A stretch of 64,000 bases of DNA, from the NCBI RefSeq assembly GCF_024349685.1, contig NZ_AP025944.1:62001-126000 (forward strand), written 5' to 3'. Under the pieces are notes generated by a model, which was given only the letters and a program-made list of their open reading frames with translations, was not told where the DNA came from and made no database searches. Of the stretch, positions 18,936 to 27,206 are shown one piece after another. Both the position numbers and the translations under genes were made by a program. The DNA comes from Pseudomonas sp. LRP2-20 (lineage in GTDB: Bacteria > Pseudomonadota > Gammaproteobacteria > Pseudomonadales > Pseudomonadaceae). Position 1 is the stretch's first letter, and each line of letters starts with the position of its first letter.

Positions 18936-19844
18936 GTGTCCCGATTCCTTGTGCTTTTTGTCGCTTTCATCGCCTGCTCGGCACAGGCCGACGTGCGTGT
19001 GCTGACCAGTATCAAACCGCTGCAGCAGATTGCCGCCGCTATCCAGGATGGCGTGGGTAGCCCAGACGTGTTGTTGCCGCCTGGCGCTTCGCCGCACCAC
19101 TACGCCCTGCGCCCCTCCGATGTGCGCAAGGTCGGCGATGCCGACCTGCTGTACTGGATCGGCCCGGACATGGAGAACTTCCTGCCCCGGGTGCTGGGCA
19201 GCCGCAGCAAGCCGACCGTGGCCGTGCAGTCGCTGGCGGGCATGAAGCTGCGCCACTTTGGCGAAGACAGCCATTCCCATGAAGAGGCGGATCAGGACGA
19301 CCACGACCATGATCACCGCCCGGGCAGCCTGGATGCGCACCTGTGGCTGTCGTCGGTCAACGCCCGGGTGATTGCGGCTAAGATGGCGGCTGACCTGGCG
19401 ACGGCCGACCCGGCCAACGCCGCGCGTTACCAGAGCAACCTGAAGGCCTTCGACGAGCGCATGGATGCCCTCGATGCACGGATCAAGGCGCGTGTGGCGG
19501 GTATCGCCGGCAAGCCCTATTTCGTGTTCCACGAGGCGTTCGACTACTTCGAGTCGGCCTATGGTTTGCAGCACACTGGCGTGTTCAGTGTGGCGTCCGA
19601 GGTGCAGCCGGGCGCGCAGCATGTGGCCGCGATGCGCAAGCGCCTGCAGGAAGTGGGCAAGACCTGTGTGTTCAGTGAGCCACCGCTGCGGCCGCGCCTG
19701 GCCGAGACACTGACGGCCGGGCTGCCGGTTCGCCTGGCGGAGCTGGATGCCCTGGGTGGTGCCGACCCGGTGGATGCCAAGGGCTATGAGCGTTTGCTCG
19801 AAAAGCTGGGTGGTGACCTGGCTGGGTGCCTGGAACAGTTGTAA
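18936..19844 (+). CDS. znuA: zinc ABC transporter substrate-binding protein ZnuA
   Basis: Periplasmic zinc-binding protein, 302 aa with a signal peptide (VSRFLVLFVAFIACSAQA). Zinc ligands in the expected places are the His in GASPHHYALRP (near 54), the His in SLDAHLWLSS (near 134) and the His in FVFHEAFDYFE (near 198). Between the first two lies the flexible His/Asp-rich loop EDSHSHEEADQDDHDHDH, typical of zinc-specific members. The start is taken as GTG at 18936, giving a normal signal peptide; no strong ribosome site is visible, so it could shift by a few codons. Confidence 0.93.
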   Translation: MSRFLVLFVAFIACSAQADVRVLTSIKPLQQIAAAIQDGVGSPDVLLPPGASPHHYALRPSDVRKVGDADLLYWIGPDMENFLPRVLGSRSKPTVAVQSLAGMKLRHFGEDSHSHEEADQDDHDHDHRPGSLDAHLWLSSVNARVIAAKMAADLATADPANAARYQSNLKAFDERMDALDARIKARVAGIAGKPYFVFHEAFDYFESAYGLQHTGVFSVASEVQPGAQHVAAMRKRLQEVGKTCVFSEPPLRPRLAETLTAGLPVRLAELDALGGADPVDAKGYERLLEKLGGDLAGCLEQL

Positions 19845-19867
19845 GCCTTGGGTTTTTCTTCGCCTGC

Positions 19868-20094
19868 GAGATCGAGCGCCGCCCGCGCGGCGCATCGCGA
19901 GCTGCGCTCGCTCCTACGCTTGTTTCGGGCCAGTAACGCCTGCGGCAGGCGCGCGCGACCGCCTTGTTTGCACGGCGCAATATCGCGCCTTGCGCCAGGG
20001 CGTTCGTGCGCAAATTCCACAGGAATAATTGGCCCGAAACAAACGTAGGAGCGAGCGCAGCTCGCGATGCGCCGCGCGGGCGGCGCTCGATCTC
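19868..20094. repeat. 65-bp inverted repeat (64/65 match) around a 97-bp centre
   Basis: The left arm 19868-19932 and right arm 20030-20094 are reverse complements with one mismatch (t at 19919 against a at 20043 by position in the arm). The arms are GC-rich and contain smaller palindromes (gcgagctgcgctcgc; gcgccgcccgcgcggcgc). The 97-bp centre holds a hairpin-prone stretch (gcctgcggcaggc) and no gene. The right arm ends on the stop codon of the thrB-type gene and the left arm begins 24 nt after the znuA stop. It differs from the REP units elsewhere in the window. Confidence 0.9.
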
Positions 20095-21043
20095 AGAGGG
20101 CGAACGGAAGGTGCAGGGCGACTTGCTGGCGCTGCGCCAGGCGCACCTCGAACTCGCTCGGGTCATGGATCATCACATCCATCCCGGCAAACGATTCTGC
20201 GGCAATCAGGCGCGACAGCCAGAAGCGCACGCAGCCTACCCGCAACATTTCCGGCCACAGCTCGGCTTCGGCAGCGGTAAACGGCCGCAGCGCCGCATAG
20301 GCCGCCAGCAGCGCCTGGGCCCGTGGCATATCGATCGCGCCGTGCTCATCCAGGCACCAGTCGTTCACGGTGATGGCGATGTCATACAGCATCGGCCCGG
20401 AACAGGCGTTGTAGAAATCGATGACACCGGTCAGGTGGGTCCCTTCGAACATCACGTTGTCGCGGAACAGGTCGGCATGCAGGTTGGCCCGCGGCAAGGC
20501 CAGGATCTGCGCCTTGTGCGCGGTGATCTCGTCCAGCGCAGGCTGCAACAGGCTTGCCTGCTCGGCGCTCAGGCGCGGCAGCAGTTCGGCACCGGATGCC
20601 AGCATCCAGTCCAGGCCGCGGTCGGTGCGGCGCTCGATGATGCGTTCGCGGGTGGCCAGGTGAATGTGCGCCAGCAGCTCGCCAACCTGGGCGCAGTGCT
20701 GGGCGTTCGGTGCCTTGATGTGCTTGCCCGACAGCCGTGGCTGCAGCAAGGCCGGCTTGCCGCACAGCTCGCGCAGGGCATTGCCGTCACGGTCACGCAG
20801 GGCGTAGGGCACCGGCATGTCGGCGCCGTGCAGCACGTCGAGCAGTTCGATGAAGAACGGCATGTCCTCGACCGGGCCGCGTTCGACCAGCGTCAGGACG
20901 AACTCCCCCTGTTCGAGGCTGACGAAGAAGTTGCTGTTCTCGGTACCGGCGGCAATGCCCTGGAAGTCGAGCAGACGGCCCAGCTCGTACGGCGCCAGAA
21001 AGGTTTCCAGCTCAGGCCGGGTCACGGGGGTGAAGACTGACAT
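20093..21043 (-). CDS. thrB: homoserine kinase, aminoglycoside-phosphotransferase fold (ThrB type)
   Basis: Phosphorylates L-homoserine in threonine synthesis. The 316-aa product has a protein-kinase-like fold: the nucleotide-binding opening FQGIAAGTENSNFFV near residue 27, the catalytic-loop HADLFRDNVMF near 189, and the metal-binding GVIDFYNA near 205. Length and layout match the ThrB form of pseudomonads, which is unrelated to GHMP-family homoserine kinase. A hairpin with a T-run ends just before its ATG and no Shine-Dalgarno is evident, so its expression context is unusual. The stop codon lies on the edge of the inverted repeat. Confidence 0.9.
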   Translation of the reverse strand: MSVFTPVTRPELETFLAPYELGRLLDFQGIAAGTENSNFFVSLEQGEFVLTLVERGPVEDMPFFIELLDVLHGADMPVPYALRDRDGNALRELCGKPALLQPRLSGKHIKAPNAQHCAQVGELLAHIHLATRERIIERRTDRGLDWMLASGAELLPRLSAEQASLLQPALDEITAHKAQILALPRANLHADLFRDNVMFEGTHLTGVIDFYNACSGPMLYDIAITVNDWCLDEHGAIDMPRAQALLAAYAALRPFTAAEAELWPEMLRVGCVRFWLSRLIAAESFAGMDVMIHDPSEFEVRLAQRQQVALHLPFAL

Positions 21044-21047
21044 GATG

Positions 21048-21066
21048 AAAAAAAGCCCATACGGGC
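21048..21066 (-). terminator. intrinsic terminator abutting the thrB start
   Basis: On the minus strand the sequence reads GCCCGTATGGGC followed by seven T residues, ending five bases before the thrB start codon. It lies downstream of the DUF2782 gene (stop at 21115). A second short stem (cacttcc..ggaagtg) precedes it. It may attenuate read-through into thrB. Confidence 0.65.
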
Positions 21067-21114
21067 ACTTCCGCCGGGAAGTGCCGGGTTGATGTGAACG
21101 GTGCGCGCGTCAGA

Positions 21115-21402
21115 TTACCACTCGAAGATCTTCCAGGACGGGATCAGCATGTCCGGTTGGTCGGAACGAATGAAATTGGCATCAGTGCCATCGGCGCGGA
21201 CCAGGAAATACGGCTTGCCGTTTTTCGGCGTGATCTTGATCGCATACAGGAAGCCGTTCTGCCGGTATTCCTGGATGGTTTTATCGCCTTCCGTGCGAAT
21301 GGTCACCTCGGGATCGGCCGAGGGGGCGTCTTCCGCCGCCAGGGTGACGACCGGCATGGTTGCCAACAGGCCGAGCAGTAACAGGCGATTGAGTGTACGC
21401 AT
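21115..21402 (-). CDS. DUF2782 family secreted protein
   Basis: 95-aa protein with a signal peptide (MRTLNRLLLLGLLATMPVVTLA) and a compact 70-residue mature domain of the DUF2782 family (EVTIRTEGDKTIQEYRQNG, then YAIKITPKNGKPYFLV). No cysteine and no enzymatic motif. It is divergent from polA, with 74 nt between the start codons, and upstream of the thrB-type gene on the same strand. The neighbourhood polA-DUF2782-thrB is conserved in pseudomonads. Function unknown. Confidence 0.88.
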   Translation of the reverse strand: MRTLNRLLLLGLLATMPVVTLAAEDAPSADPEVTIRTEGDKTIQEYRQNGFLYAIKITPKNGKPYFLVRADGTDANFIRSDQPDMLIPSWKIFEW

Positions 21403-21476
21403 GATAACCTAGTCCCTTTGTCGTCATTGATCCGGCTATTCTAGCTCCGGACCCGCCGAAAAGGTTGATTCTGCTC

Positions 21477-24224
21477 ATGAGCCAAGCGCCCCTCGTCCTG
21501 GTGGACGGTTCCTCCTACCTCTACCGCGCCTTCCATGCGCTGCCGCCGCTGACCACTTCCAAAGGCATGCCGACCGGCGCGGTCAAGGGTGTGCTGAACA
21601 TGCTCAAGAGCCTGCGCAAGCAATACCCCGACAGCCTGTTCGCCGTGGTCTTCGACGCCAAGGGCGGGACCTTCCGCGATGCCATGTTCGCCGAGTACAA
21701 GGCCAACCGCCCGAGCATGCCTGATGACCTGCGCGTGCAGGTCGAGCCGCTGCACGCCAGCGTCCGGGCGCTGGGCTACCCCTTGCTGTGCGTCGAAGGC
21801 GTCGAGGCCGATGACGTGATCGGCACCCTCGCCCGCAGCAGCGCGACCCAGGGCCGGCCGGTGATCATCTCGACCGGCGACAAGGACATGGCGCAGCTGG
21901 TGGACGGCCACGTGACACTGGTCAACACCATGACCGGCAGTGTGCTGGACGTGGCCGGCGTGCACGAAAAGTTCGGCGTTGGTCCGGAACACATCATCGA
22001 CTTCCTTGCCCTGATGGGTGACAAGGTCGACAACATCCCGGGCGTGCCGGGTGTCGGTGAAAAAACCGCTGTTGGCCTGCTGACCGGAATCGGCGGCGGC
22101 CTGAGCGACCTGTACGCCAACCTCGACAAGGTTCCGGCCCTGGCCATCCGGGGTGCCAAGACCCTGCCCGCCAAGCTTGAAGAGCACCGCGACGCGGCGT
22201 TCCTGTCCTATGAGCTGGCCACCATCAAGTGCGATGTGCCGCTGGAGGTGGAAGTCGAAGCGCTGGTCTGCGGCGAGCCTGACCGCGAGGCGCTGCTGGC
22301 GCTGTACACCGAGATGGAGTTCAAGAGCTGGATCGCCGACGTGCAGCGCGATGCAGCCAAGGTCGGCGATGCCGTCGCCGCGGTCGAAGTGCCGGCCGCC
22401 ACGGTCGAGCCCAAGTACGAGACCATCCTCGACCAGGCGCGCTTCGACGCCTGGCTGGATAAGCTGCGCCAGGCGCCGCTGTTCGCCTTCGACACCGAAA
22501 CCACCAGCCTGGACGCCCAGCAGGCGCAGCTGGTTGGCCTGTCGTTCGCCGTCGAGCCCCATGAAGCGGCCTATGTACCGCTGGCCCACGACTACGAAGG
22601 CGCGCCGGCCCAGCTGGACCGCGAGGCGGTGCTGCTGGCGTTGAAACCGCTGCTGGAAGACCCGGCCAAGGCCAAGGTCGGGCAGAACGCCAAGTACGAC
22701 ATCAACATCCTCGCCAACACCTCGCCCGCCATCGAGATGCGCGGCGTGGCCTACGACACCATGCTCGAGTCGTACGTGCTCAATTCCACCGCCACCCGTC
22801 ATGACATGGACAGCCTGGCGCTGAAATACCTCGACCACACCACCATCGCCTTCGAGGACATCGCCGGCAAGGGTGCCAAGCAGCTGACCTTCAACCAGAT
22901 CAACCTGGACAAGGCCGGCCCTTACGCCGCCGAGGATGCCGACATCACCCTGCGCCTGCACCACGCGCTGCAGGCGCGCCTGGCGCAGACGCCAAGCGTG
23001 CAGCCGGTGCTGATGGACATCGAGATGCCGCTGGTGCCGGTACTGGCCAAGATCGAGCGCCAGGGCGCATTGGTCGATGCGGCGTTGCTGCAGGTGCAAA
23101 GCGGCGAGCTGGGCGTGAAGATGGCCGAACTGGAGCAGCGCGCCTACGCGCTGGCCGGCGAGGAATTCAACCTTGGCTCGCCCAAGCAGCTGGGGGCGAT
23201 CCTCTACGACAAGCTGGGCATGCCAGTGTTGAGCAAGACCGCCAAGGGCCAGCCTTCCACCGCCGAAGCGGTGCTCGACGAGCTGGCCGAGCAAGGTTAT
23301 CCGCTGCCTGAGGTGCTGATGCAGTACCGCAGCCTGAGCAAGCTCAAGAGCACCTACACCGACAAGCTGCCGGGGCAGATCAACCCGCGCACCGGGCGCA
23401 TCCACACCTCCTACCAGCAGGCCGTGGCCGCCACCGGGCGCCTGTCGTCCAGCGACCCGAACCTGCAGAACATCCCGATCCGCACCGCCGAAGGCCGGCG
23501 CATTCGCCAGGCCTTCGTTGCCAGCCCCGGCTACAAGCTGGTGGCGGCGGACTATTCGCAGATCGAACTGCGCATCATGGCCCACCTGGCCAAGGACGAA
23601 GGCTTGCTGCACGCCTTCCGCAACGATCTGGACGTGCACCGCGCCACCGCCGCTGAAGTGTTCGGCGTGGCGCTGGAAGAGGTCACCACCGACCAGCGCC
23701 GCAGCGCCAAGGCCATCAACTTCGGCCTGATCTACGGCATGAGTGCGTTCGGCCTGGCCAAGCAGATCGGCGTCGACCGCAAACAGTCGCAGGATTACAT
23801 CGACCGCTACTTCGCCCGCTACCCCGGCGTGCTGGCCTACATGGAGCGCACCCGCGCCCAGGCGGCGGAGCAAGGTTTCGTCGAAACCCTGTTTGGCCGC
23901 CGCCTGTACCTGCCGGACATCAACGCCAAGAACCCGGCCTTGCGCAAGGGTGCCGAGCGCACGGCGATCAACGCGCCGATGCAGGGCACTGCCGCCGACA
24001 TCATCAAGCGCGCCATGGTCAACGTCGACAACTGGCTGAGCGCCAGCGGCCTGGACGCACGCGTGATCCTGCAAGTGCACGACGAACTGGTGCTGGAAGT
24101 GCGTGCGGACCTGGTCGAGCAGGTGAAAGATGAAATTCGCACGCACATGAGCAGCGCCGCACAGCTGGATGTTCCGCTGGTGGTCGAGGCAGGTGTTGGT
24201 TTGAATTGGGACGAAGCTCACTGA
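21477..24224 (+). CDS. polA: DNA polymerase I
   Basis: Repair and Okazaki-fragment polymerase, 915 aa with three domains: 5' nuclease (about 1-290, starting [18 protein letters not shown]), 3'-5' proofreading exonuclease (about 315-510) and family A polymerase (about 520-915). The proofreading motifs are intact: FDTETTSLD near 336, [11 protein letters not shown] near 403 and [12 protein letters not shown] near 483. Polymerase motifs are [14 protein letters not shown] near 692, [19 protein letters not shown] near 742 and VHDELVLEV near 866. The ATG at 21477 is preferred over a TTG at 21465 because the family begins [12 protein letters not shown]. Confidence 0.97.
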   Translation: MSQAPLVLVDGSSYLYRAFHALPPLTTSKGMPTGAVKGVLNMLKSLRKQYPDSLFAVVFDAKGGTFRDAMFAEYKANRPSMPDDLRVQVEPLHASVRALGYPLLCVEGVEADDVIGTLARSSATQGRPVIISTGDKDMAQLVDGHVTLVNTMTGSVLDVAGVHEKFGVGPEHIIDFLALMGDKVDNIPGVPGVGEKTAVGLLTGIGGGLSDLYANLDKVPALAIRGAKTLPAKLEEHRDAAFLSYELATIKCDVPLEVEVEALVCGEPDREALLALYTEMEFKSWIADVQRDAAKVGDAVAAVEVPAATVEPKYETILDQARFDAWLDKLRQAPLFAFDTETTSLDAQQAQLVGLSFAVEPHEAAYVPLAHDYEGAPAQLDREAVLLALKPLLEDPAKAKVGQNAKYDINILANTSPAIEMRGVAYDTMLESYVLNSTATRHDMDSLALKYLDHTTIAFEDIAGKGAKQLTFNQINLDKAGPYAAEDADITLRLHHALQARLAQTPSVQPVLMDIEMPLVPVLAKIERQGALVDAALLQVQSGELGVKMAELEQRAYALAGEEFNLGSPKQLGAILYDKLGMPVLSKTAKGQPSTAEAVLDELAEQGYPLPEVLMQYRSLSKLKSTYTDKLPGQINPRTGRIHTSYQQAVAATGRLSSSDPNLQNIPIRTAEGRRIRQAFVASPGYKLVAADYSQIELRIMAHLAKDEGLLHAFRNDLDVHRATAAEVFGVALEEVTTDQRRSAKAINFGLIYGMSAFGLAKQIGVDRKQSQDYIDRYFARYPGVLAYMERTRAQAAEQGFVETLFGRRLYLPDINAKNPALRKGAERTAINAPMQGTAADIIKRAMVNVDNWLSASGLDARVILQVHDELVLEVRADLVEQVKDEIRTHMSSAAQLDVPLVVEAGVGLNWDEAH

Positions 24225-24338
24225 TTGGGCAGGGAAAGGTGTGTAGGATCTGCGACGTAGTGACGCGGATCCTGGCATGGCTCGATGCCATTAGTTCGGG
24301 AGTTTCATGAAACTATCGCAAATAGTTTTGAGGGCTCC

Positions 24339-24367
24339 GGAACTAAACCGGTGAAGCGGAACTCAGA
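24339..24367 (+). promoter_or_regulatory. sigma-22 (AlgU/RpoE-type) promoter for the polA-engB small RNA
   Basis: The -35 GGAACT (24339-24344) and the -10 TCAGA (24363-24367) are separated so that GAACTA-N17-TCAGA closely follows the AlgU consensus GAACTT-N16/17-TCTGA. The predicted start is about 24373-24375. In P. aeruginosa the small RNA at this locus is transcribed by sigma-22. Confidence 0.72.
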
Positions 24368-24373
24368 GTAACT

Positions 24374-24503
24374 GAATGGCTGGTGAAGCCTTTCGATGCT
24401 CCTATGTTGTGTTAAGTGTTGGCAGATACCTGGACCCCGCCCTAGCGGTCCAGACTTGAACCCCGAACTTCCCCCTCCCCATACGAAGTCCGGGGTTTTT
24501 TTT
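24374..24503 (+). ncRNA. ersA: ErsA-like small regulatory RNA in the polA-engB interval
   Basis: Predicted RNA of about 130 nt running from the start implied by the AlgU-type promoter to the T-run at 24496-24503. It contains a stem tggacc...ggtcca (24431-24452) and a Rho-independent terminator aaccccgaactt...aagtccggggtt with eight T. The terminator loop carries the C-rich stretch ccccctcccc, a likely seed for G-rich ribosome binding sites. Length (ErsA of P. aeruginosa is 132 nt), locus (the same interval that holds Spot 42 in enterics), promoter type and C-rich loop all agree. No open reading frame fits. The exact 5' end is inferred. Confidence 0.85.
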
Positions 24504-24537
24504 GCCCGGAATTTGACCTGTGGCCTGTAGGCAACCT

Positions 24538-24611
24538 CTGTGGGAGCGGGTTCACCCGCGAATGCGATGTTGAATGTGCCGTCGCATTCGCGGGTGAACC
24601 CGCTCCCACAG
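24538..24611. repeat. REP palindrome pair forming a perfect 30-bp inverted repeat
   Basis: The arms 24538-24567 and 24582-24611 are perfect reverse complements with a 14-nt loop. Each contains the REP core gggagcgggttcacccgcg extended by aatgcga. It lies downstream of the small RNA and 17 nt past the engB stop, on the convergent side. Confidence 0.9.
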
Positions 24612-24627
24612 TGTGTGACGCCAGTCA

Positions 24628-25260
24628 TCAAACAGCTGGCTTGTCTTCCAGTTCCATCCAGTCCGCCAGCACCCGGTAGGCCTCTTCCAGGCCCAGGCGC
24701 TTGGGCGCCGAGAACAGCTGGATGGTCACGCCATCACCCCAGCCCTTGCGGATTTCCGACTGGACCTTGAGCAGGGTGTTCTTGCCCGCACCGTGGGTCA
24801 GCTTGTCGGCCTTGGTCAGCAGGATGTGCATCGGCATGCCGCTGGCCTTGGCCCAGTCGAGCATCATCTTGTCGAAATCGGTCATCGGGTGGCGCGTGTC
24901 CATCATCAGGATCACCCCACGCAGGCACTCGCGGCTGCCGAGGTACGCCTCCAGGTGTTTCTGCCAGTGCTGCTTGAGCGGAATCGGGACTTTTGCATAT
25001 CCGTAGCCCGGCAGGTCGACCAAACGCCGTTCATCGTCCAGACTGAAGAAATTCAACAGCTGGGTGCGCCCTGGGGTTTTCGAGGTACGCGCCAGGCTGG
25101 CATGAGTCAGGGTATTGAGGGCGCTGGATTTGCCGGCGTTGGAACGGCCGGCGAAAGCCACCTCGTAACCCTGGTCGTCCGGGCATTGTTCGACCTTGGC
25201 AGCGCTGAGGGCGAATTTGGCTTTCTGGCAGAGGCCGAGGATGGGGTTCTTGACTTGCAT
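24628..25260 (-). CDS. engB: ribosome biogenesis GTP-binding protein EngB/YihA/YsxC
   Basis: Small essential GTPase involved in 50S subunit assembly, 210 aa. G-motifs are GRSNAGKSS (G1, near 36), the TPGRT threonine (G2 region), [10 protein letters not shown] (G3, near 82) and TKAD (G4, near 148). The start [16 protein letters not shown] at 25260 matches the usual N terminus; the frame is open for a further 94 codons upstream, but that region contains the promoter of the divergent cytochrome gene. No strong Shine-Dalgarno is visible. Confidence 0.93.
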   Translation of the reverse strand: MQVKNPILGLCQKAKFALSAAKVEQCPDDQGYEVAFAGRSNAGKSSALNTLTHASLARTSKTPGRTQLLNFFSLDDERRLVDLPGYGYAKVPIPLKQHWQKHLEAYLGSRECLRGVILMMDTRHPMTDFDKMMLDWAKASGMPMHILLTKADKLTHGAGKNTLLKVQSEIRKGWGDGVTIQLFSAPKRLGLEEAYRVLADWMELEDKPAV

Positions 25261-25333
25261 GGGATATCCGATGTGGGTGTTGCCAAAGCCTAGGCCGGCA
25301 AGCGGTGTCGTTTCCGTTTGGATGGCGGAAGTA

Positions 25334-25339
25334 TATAAT
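25334..25339 (+). promoter_or_regulatory. consensus -10 (TATAAT) upstream of the cytochrome c gene
   Basis: A perfect TATAAT lies between the divergent engB and cytochrome genes. The expected -35 position (tttccg at 25311) is weak. A start near 25346 would give a leader of about 108 nt to the ATG at 25454. Confidence 0.5.
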
Positions 25340-25453
25340 GCCCCAGTTTTTGTGTGCTCATTCTTCCAGCGAAGGGGAATGCGCATGGGGTGTCGAACAA
25401 TAGCTCGCGCATCAGAACGCAGCGCGTCCCCCAACCCTGTCAGGTCGTTTCGC

Positions 25454-25756
25454 ATGGCGAAATGGCTGCTAGCTGTCGGTATGTTCCTGCCGTTTTTCAG
25501 CGCACAGGCTACACAGGATCCCGAGGCGTTGTACAACCGCACGTGTGCGGCCTGTCACGCCGGGCAGTTGCCACAGGCACCCAAGAAGGGTGACCCGGCA
25601 GCTTGGGAGCCAAGGCTGGCGCAAGGCATGGAGCAACTGGTGGTGCATGTTACCCAGGGTTTCAAGGCTATGCCGCCGCGTGGATTGTGCATGGACTGCA
25701 GTGCCGAGGACTACCGTTTGGTCATCCTTTGGATGAGCGGCAGTCCCGATACATAA
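25454..25756 (+). CDS. small periplasmic c-type cytochrome (cytochrome c5-like)
   Basis: 100-aa protein with a signal peptide ([19 protein letters not shown]) and a single heme site CAACH near residue 30, with the axial Met probably in [10 protein letters not shown]. The pair of cysteines in GLCMDCS near the C terminus recalls the cytochrome c5 family. The start at 25454 is chosen because the signal peptide begins there. An ATG at 25385 has a better ribosome site (GAAGGGGA) but adds 23 residues with atypical codons. It lies 31 nt before the cytochrome c4 gene, probably cotranscribed. Likely an electron carrier to terminal oxidases. Confidence 0.85.
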   Translation: MAKWLLAVGMFLPFFSAQATQDPEALYNRTCAACHAGQLPQAPKKGDPAAWEPRLAQGMEQLVVHVTQGFKAMPPRGLCMDCSAEDYRLVILWMSGSPDT

Positions 25757-25787
25757 CATTTCACCCTTAGCCGTGTTGGATTAGCTG

Positions 25788-26405
25788 ATGAACAAACTAG
25801 TCGTGAGTCTGCTGTTGACCCTGGGTGTCGCAGGTGCGGCCACTGCTGCGGAACCCATCAAAGGCGATGCCGCCGCCGGCCAGGCCAAGACGGCCGTCTG
25901 TGGCGCCTGCCACAACCCTGACGGCAACAGCCTGGCGCCGAACTTCCCGAAACTGGCCGGCCAGGGCCAGCGCTATCTGGAAAAACAACTGCACGACATC
26001 AAGTCGGGCAAGCGCACCGTGCTGGAAATGACCGGCATGCTGGCCAATTTCAGTGACCAGGACCTGGCCGACATCGCCGCCTGGTTCTCCAGCCAGAAGG
26101 GCAGCGTCGGTGCCGCCGATCCCAAGCTGGTCGAACGCGGCCGCGCGCTGTTCAATGGCGGCAACCTGGAAAAAGGCATGCCGGCCTGTACCGGCTGCCA
26201 CTCGCCCAACGGCGCGGGTATCGCCCTCGCCGGCTTCCCGCACCTGGGCGGCCAGCATTCGCAGTACGTGACCAAGCAGCTCACCGACTTCCGTGAGGGC
26301 AACCGCACCAACGACGGCGATGCGATGACCATGCGCACCATCGCCGGCAAGTTGAGCAATCACGAGATCGAAGCACTGGCCAGCTACATCCAGGGCCTGC
26401 ATTAA
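25788..26405 (+). CDS. diheme cytochrome c4
   Basis: Periplasmic or membrane-associated diheme electron carrier, 205 aa, with a signal peptide ending at about residue 20. Two tandem cytochrome c domains carry CGACH (near 38) and CTGCH (near 135). Each is followed by a Met ligand segment (LEMTGMLANFSD and AMTMRTIAGKLS). Normal length for cytochrome c4, a donor to cbb3- and aa3-type oxidases. It forms a unit with the preceding small cytochrome and ends in a strong intrinsic terminator. Confidence 0.94.
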   Translation: MNKLVVSLLLTLGVAGAATAAEPIKGDAAAGQAKTAVCGACHNPDGNSLAPNFPKLAGQGQRYLEKQLHDIKSGKRTVLEMTGMLANFSDQDLADIAAWFSSQKGSVGAADPKLVERGRALFNGGNLEKGMPACTGCHSPNGAGIALAGFPHLGGQHSQYVTKQLTDFREGNRTNDGDAMTMRTIAGKLSNHEIEALASYIQGLH

Positions 26406-26435
26406 CATTCGGTTAATGCTGCAACGCTAAAGATG

Positions 26436-26462
26436 AAAGGGCGGCGCGGACCGCCCTTTTTT
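26436..26462 (+). terminator. intrinsic terminator after cytochrome c4
   Basis: The sequence aaagggcggcgcggaccgcccttttttc forms a stem of about nine base pairs followed by six T. It cleanly separates the cytochrome unit from dsbA. Confidence 0.9.
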
Positions 26463-26558
26463 CTGTCCGCAGCCGTTACACTACAGAACTCGGGCCCTTC
26501 GCCACCGGTCTCAGCACAGGTCGCGTCGAGGCGACCAATGAATGCTCAGGAGTAAAGC

Positions 26559-27194
26559 ATGCGTAAACTGATTCTCAGCGCTGCGCTGGTCGCTGCCAGC
26601 GTCTTCGGTATGACTGCCGTCCAGGCCGCCGAGCCTGCCACCGCCGGCAAGGAATACATCGAGCTGAGCAACCCTGTTCCGGTGTCCCAGCCAGGCAAGA
26701 TCGAAGTGGTCGAGCTGTTCTGGTACGGCTGCCCCCACTGCTACCACTTCGAGCCGACCATCAACCCGTGGATCGACAAGCTGCCCAAGGACGTCAACTT
26801 CAAGCGCGTACCGGCCATGTTCGGTGGCCCGTGGGACGCTCACGGCCAGATGTTCCTGACCCTCGAAGCCATGGGCGTCGAGCACAAGGTTCATGCTGCT
26901 GTCTTCGACGCCATCCAGAACCAGCGCAAGCGCCTGACCGACCCGCAAGACATGGCCGACTTCCTCGCCACCCAGGGCGTCGACAAAGACAAGTTCCTCG
27001 CCACCTTCAACTCGTTCGCCATCAAGGGCCAGGTCAACCAGGCCAAGGAACTGGCGAAGAAGTACGAAATCACCGGCGTACCGAGCATGGTGGTCAACGG
27101 CAAGTACCGCTTCGACCTGGGTACCGCTGGCGGGCCGGAAGGCGTGCTGAACGTCGCCGACCAGCTGATTGCCAAGGAGCGCGCCGCTAAGTAA
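26559..27194 (+). CDS. dsbA: thiol:disulfide interchange protein DsbA
   Basis: Periplasmic dithiol oxidase that introduces disulfides into secreted proteins, 211 aa. It has a signal peptide (ending ...MTAVQAA), a thioredoxin domain with active site CPHC near residue 58 (WYGCPHCYHFEP), a helical insertion, and the cis-Pro loop ITGVPSMVVNG near 172. CAGGAG precedes the ATG. The gene ends 12 nt before an EEP-fold gene, suggesting read-through. Confidence 0.96.
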   Translation: MRKLILSAALVAASVFGMTAVQAAEPATAGKEYIELSNPVPVSQPGKIEVVELFWYGCPHCYHFEPTINPWIDKLPKDVNFKRVPAMFGGPWDAHGQMFLTLEAMGVEHKVHAAVFDAIQNQRKRLTDPQDMADFLATQGVDKDKFLATFNSFAIKGQVNQAKELAKKYEITGVPSMVVNGKYRFDLGTAGGPEGVLNVADQLIAKERAAK

Positions 27195-27206
27195 GCGGCG
27201 TACCCC

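Noticed and set aside
21441..24278. 945-codon open frame on the minus strand opposite polA
   Set aside because: It is the antisense shadow of polA. The composition (Val/Gln/His/Leu-rich, no domains) is what reverse translation of a GC-rich gene gives, and polA is unmistakable.
24374..24503. Identity with enterobacterial Spot 42 RNA
   Set aside because: Only the genomic position agrees. I see no sequence resemblance to Spot 42, while promoter type, length and C-rich terminator loop fit ErsA.
24536..24611. Palindromic repeats considered as a CRISPR array or tRNA-like element
   Set aside because: The units are inverted, not direct, occur in pairs throughout the window, and match the REP core; there are no regular spacers and no cas genes.
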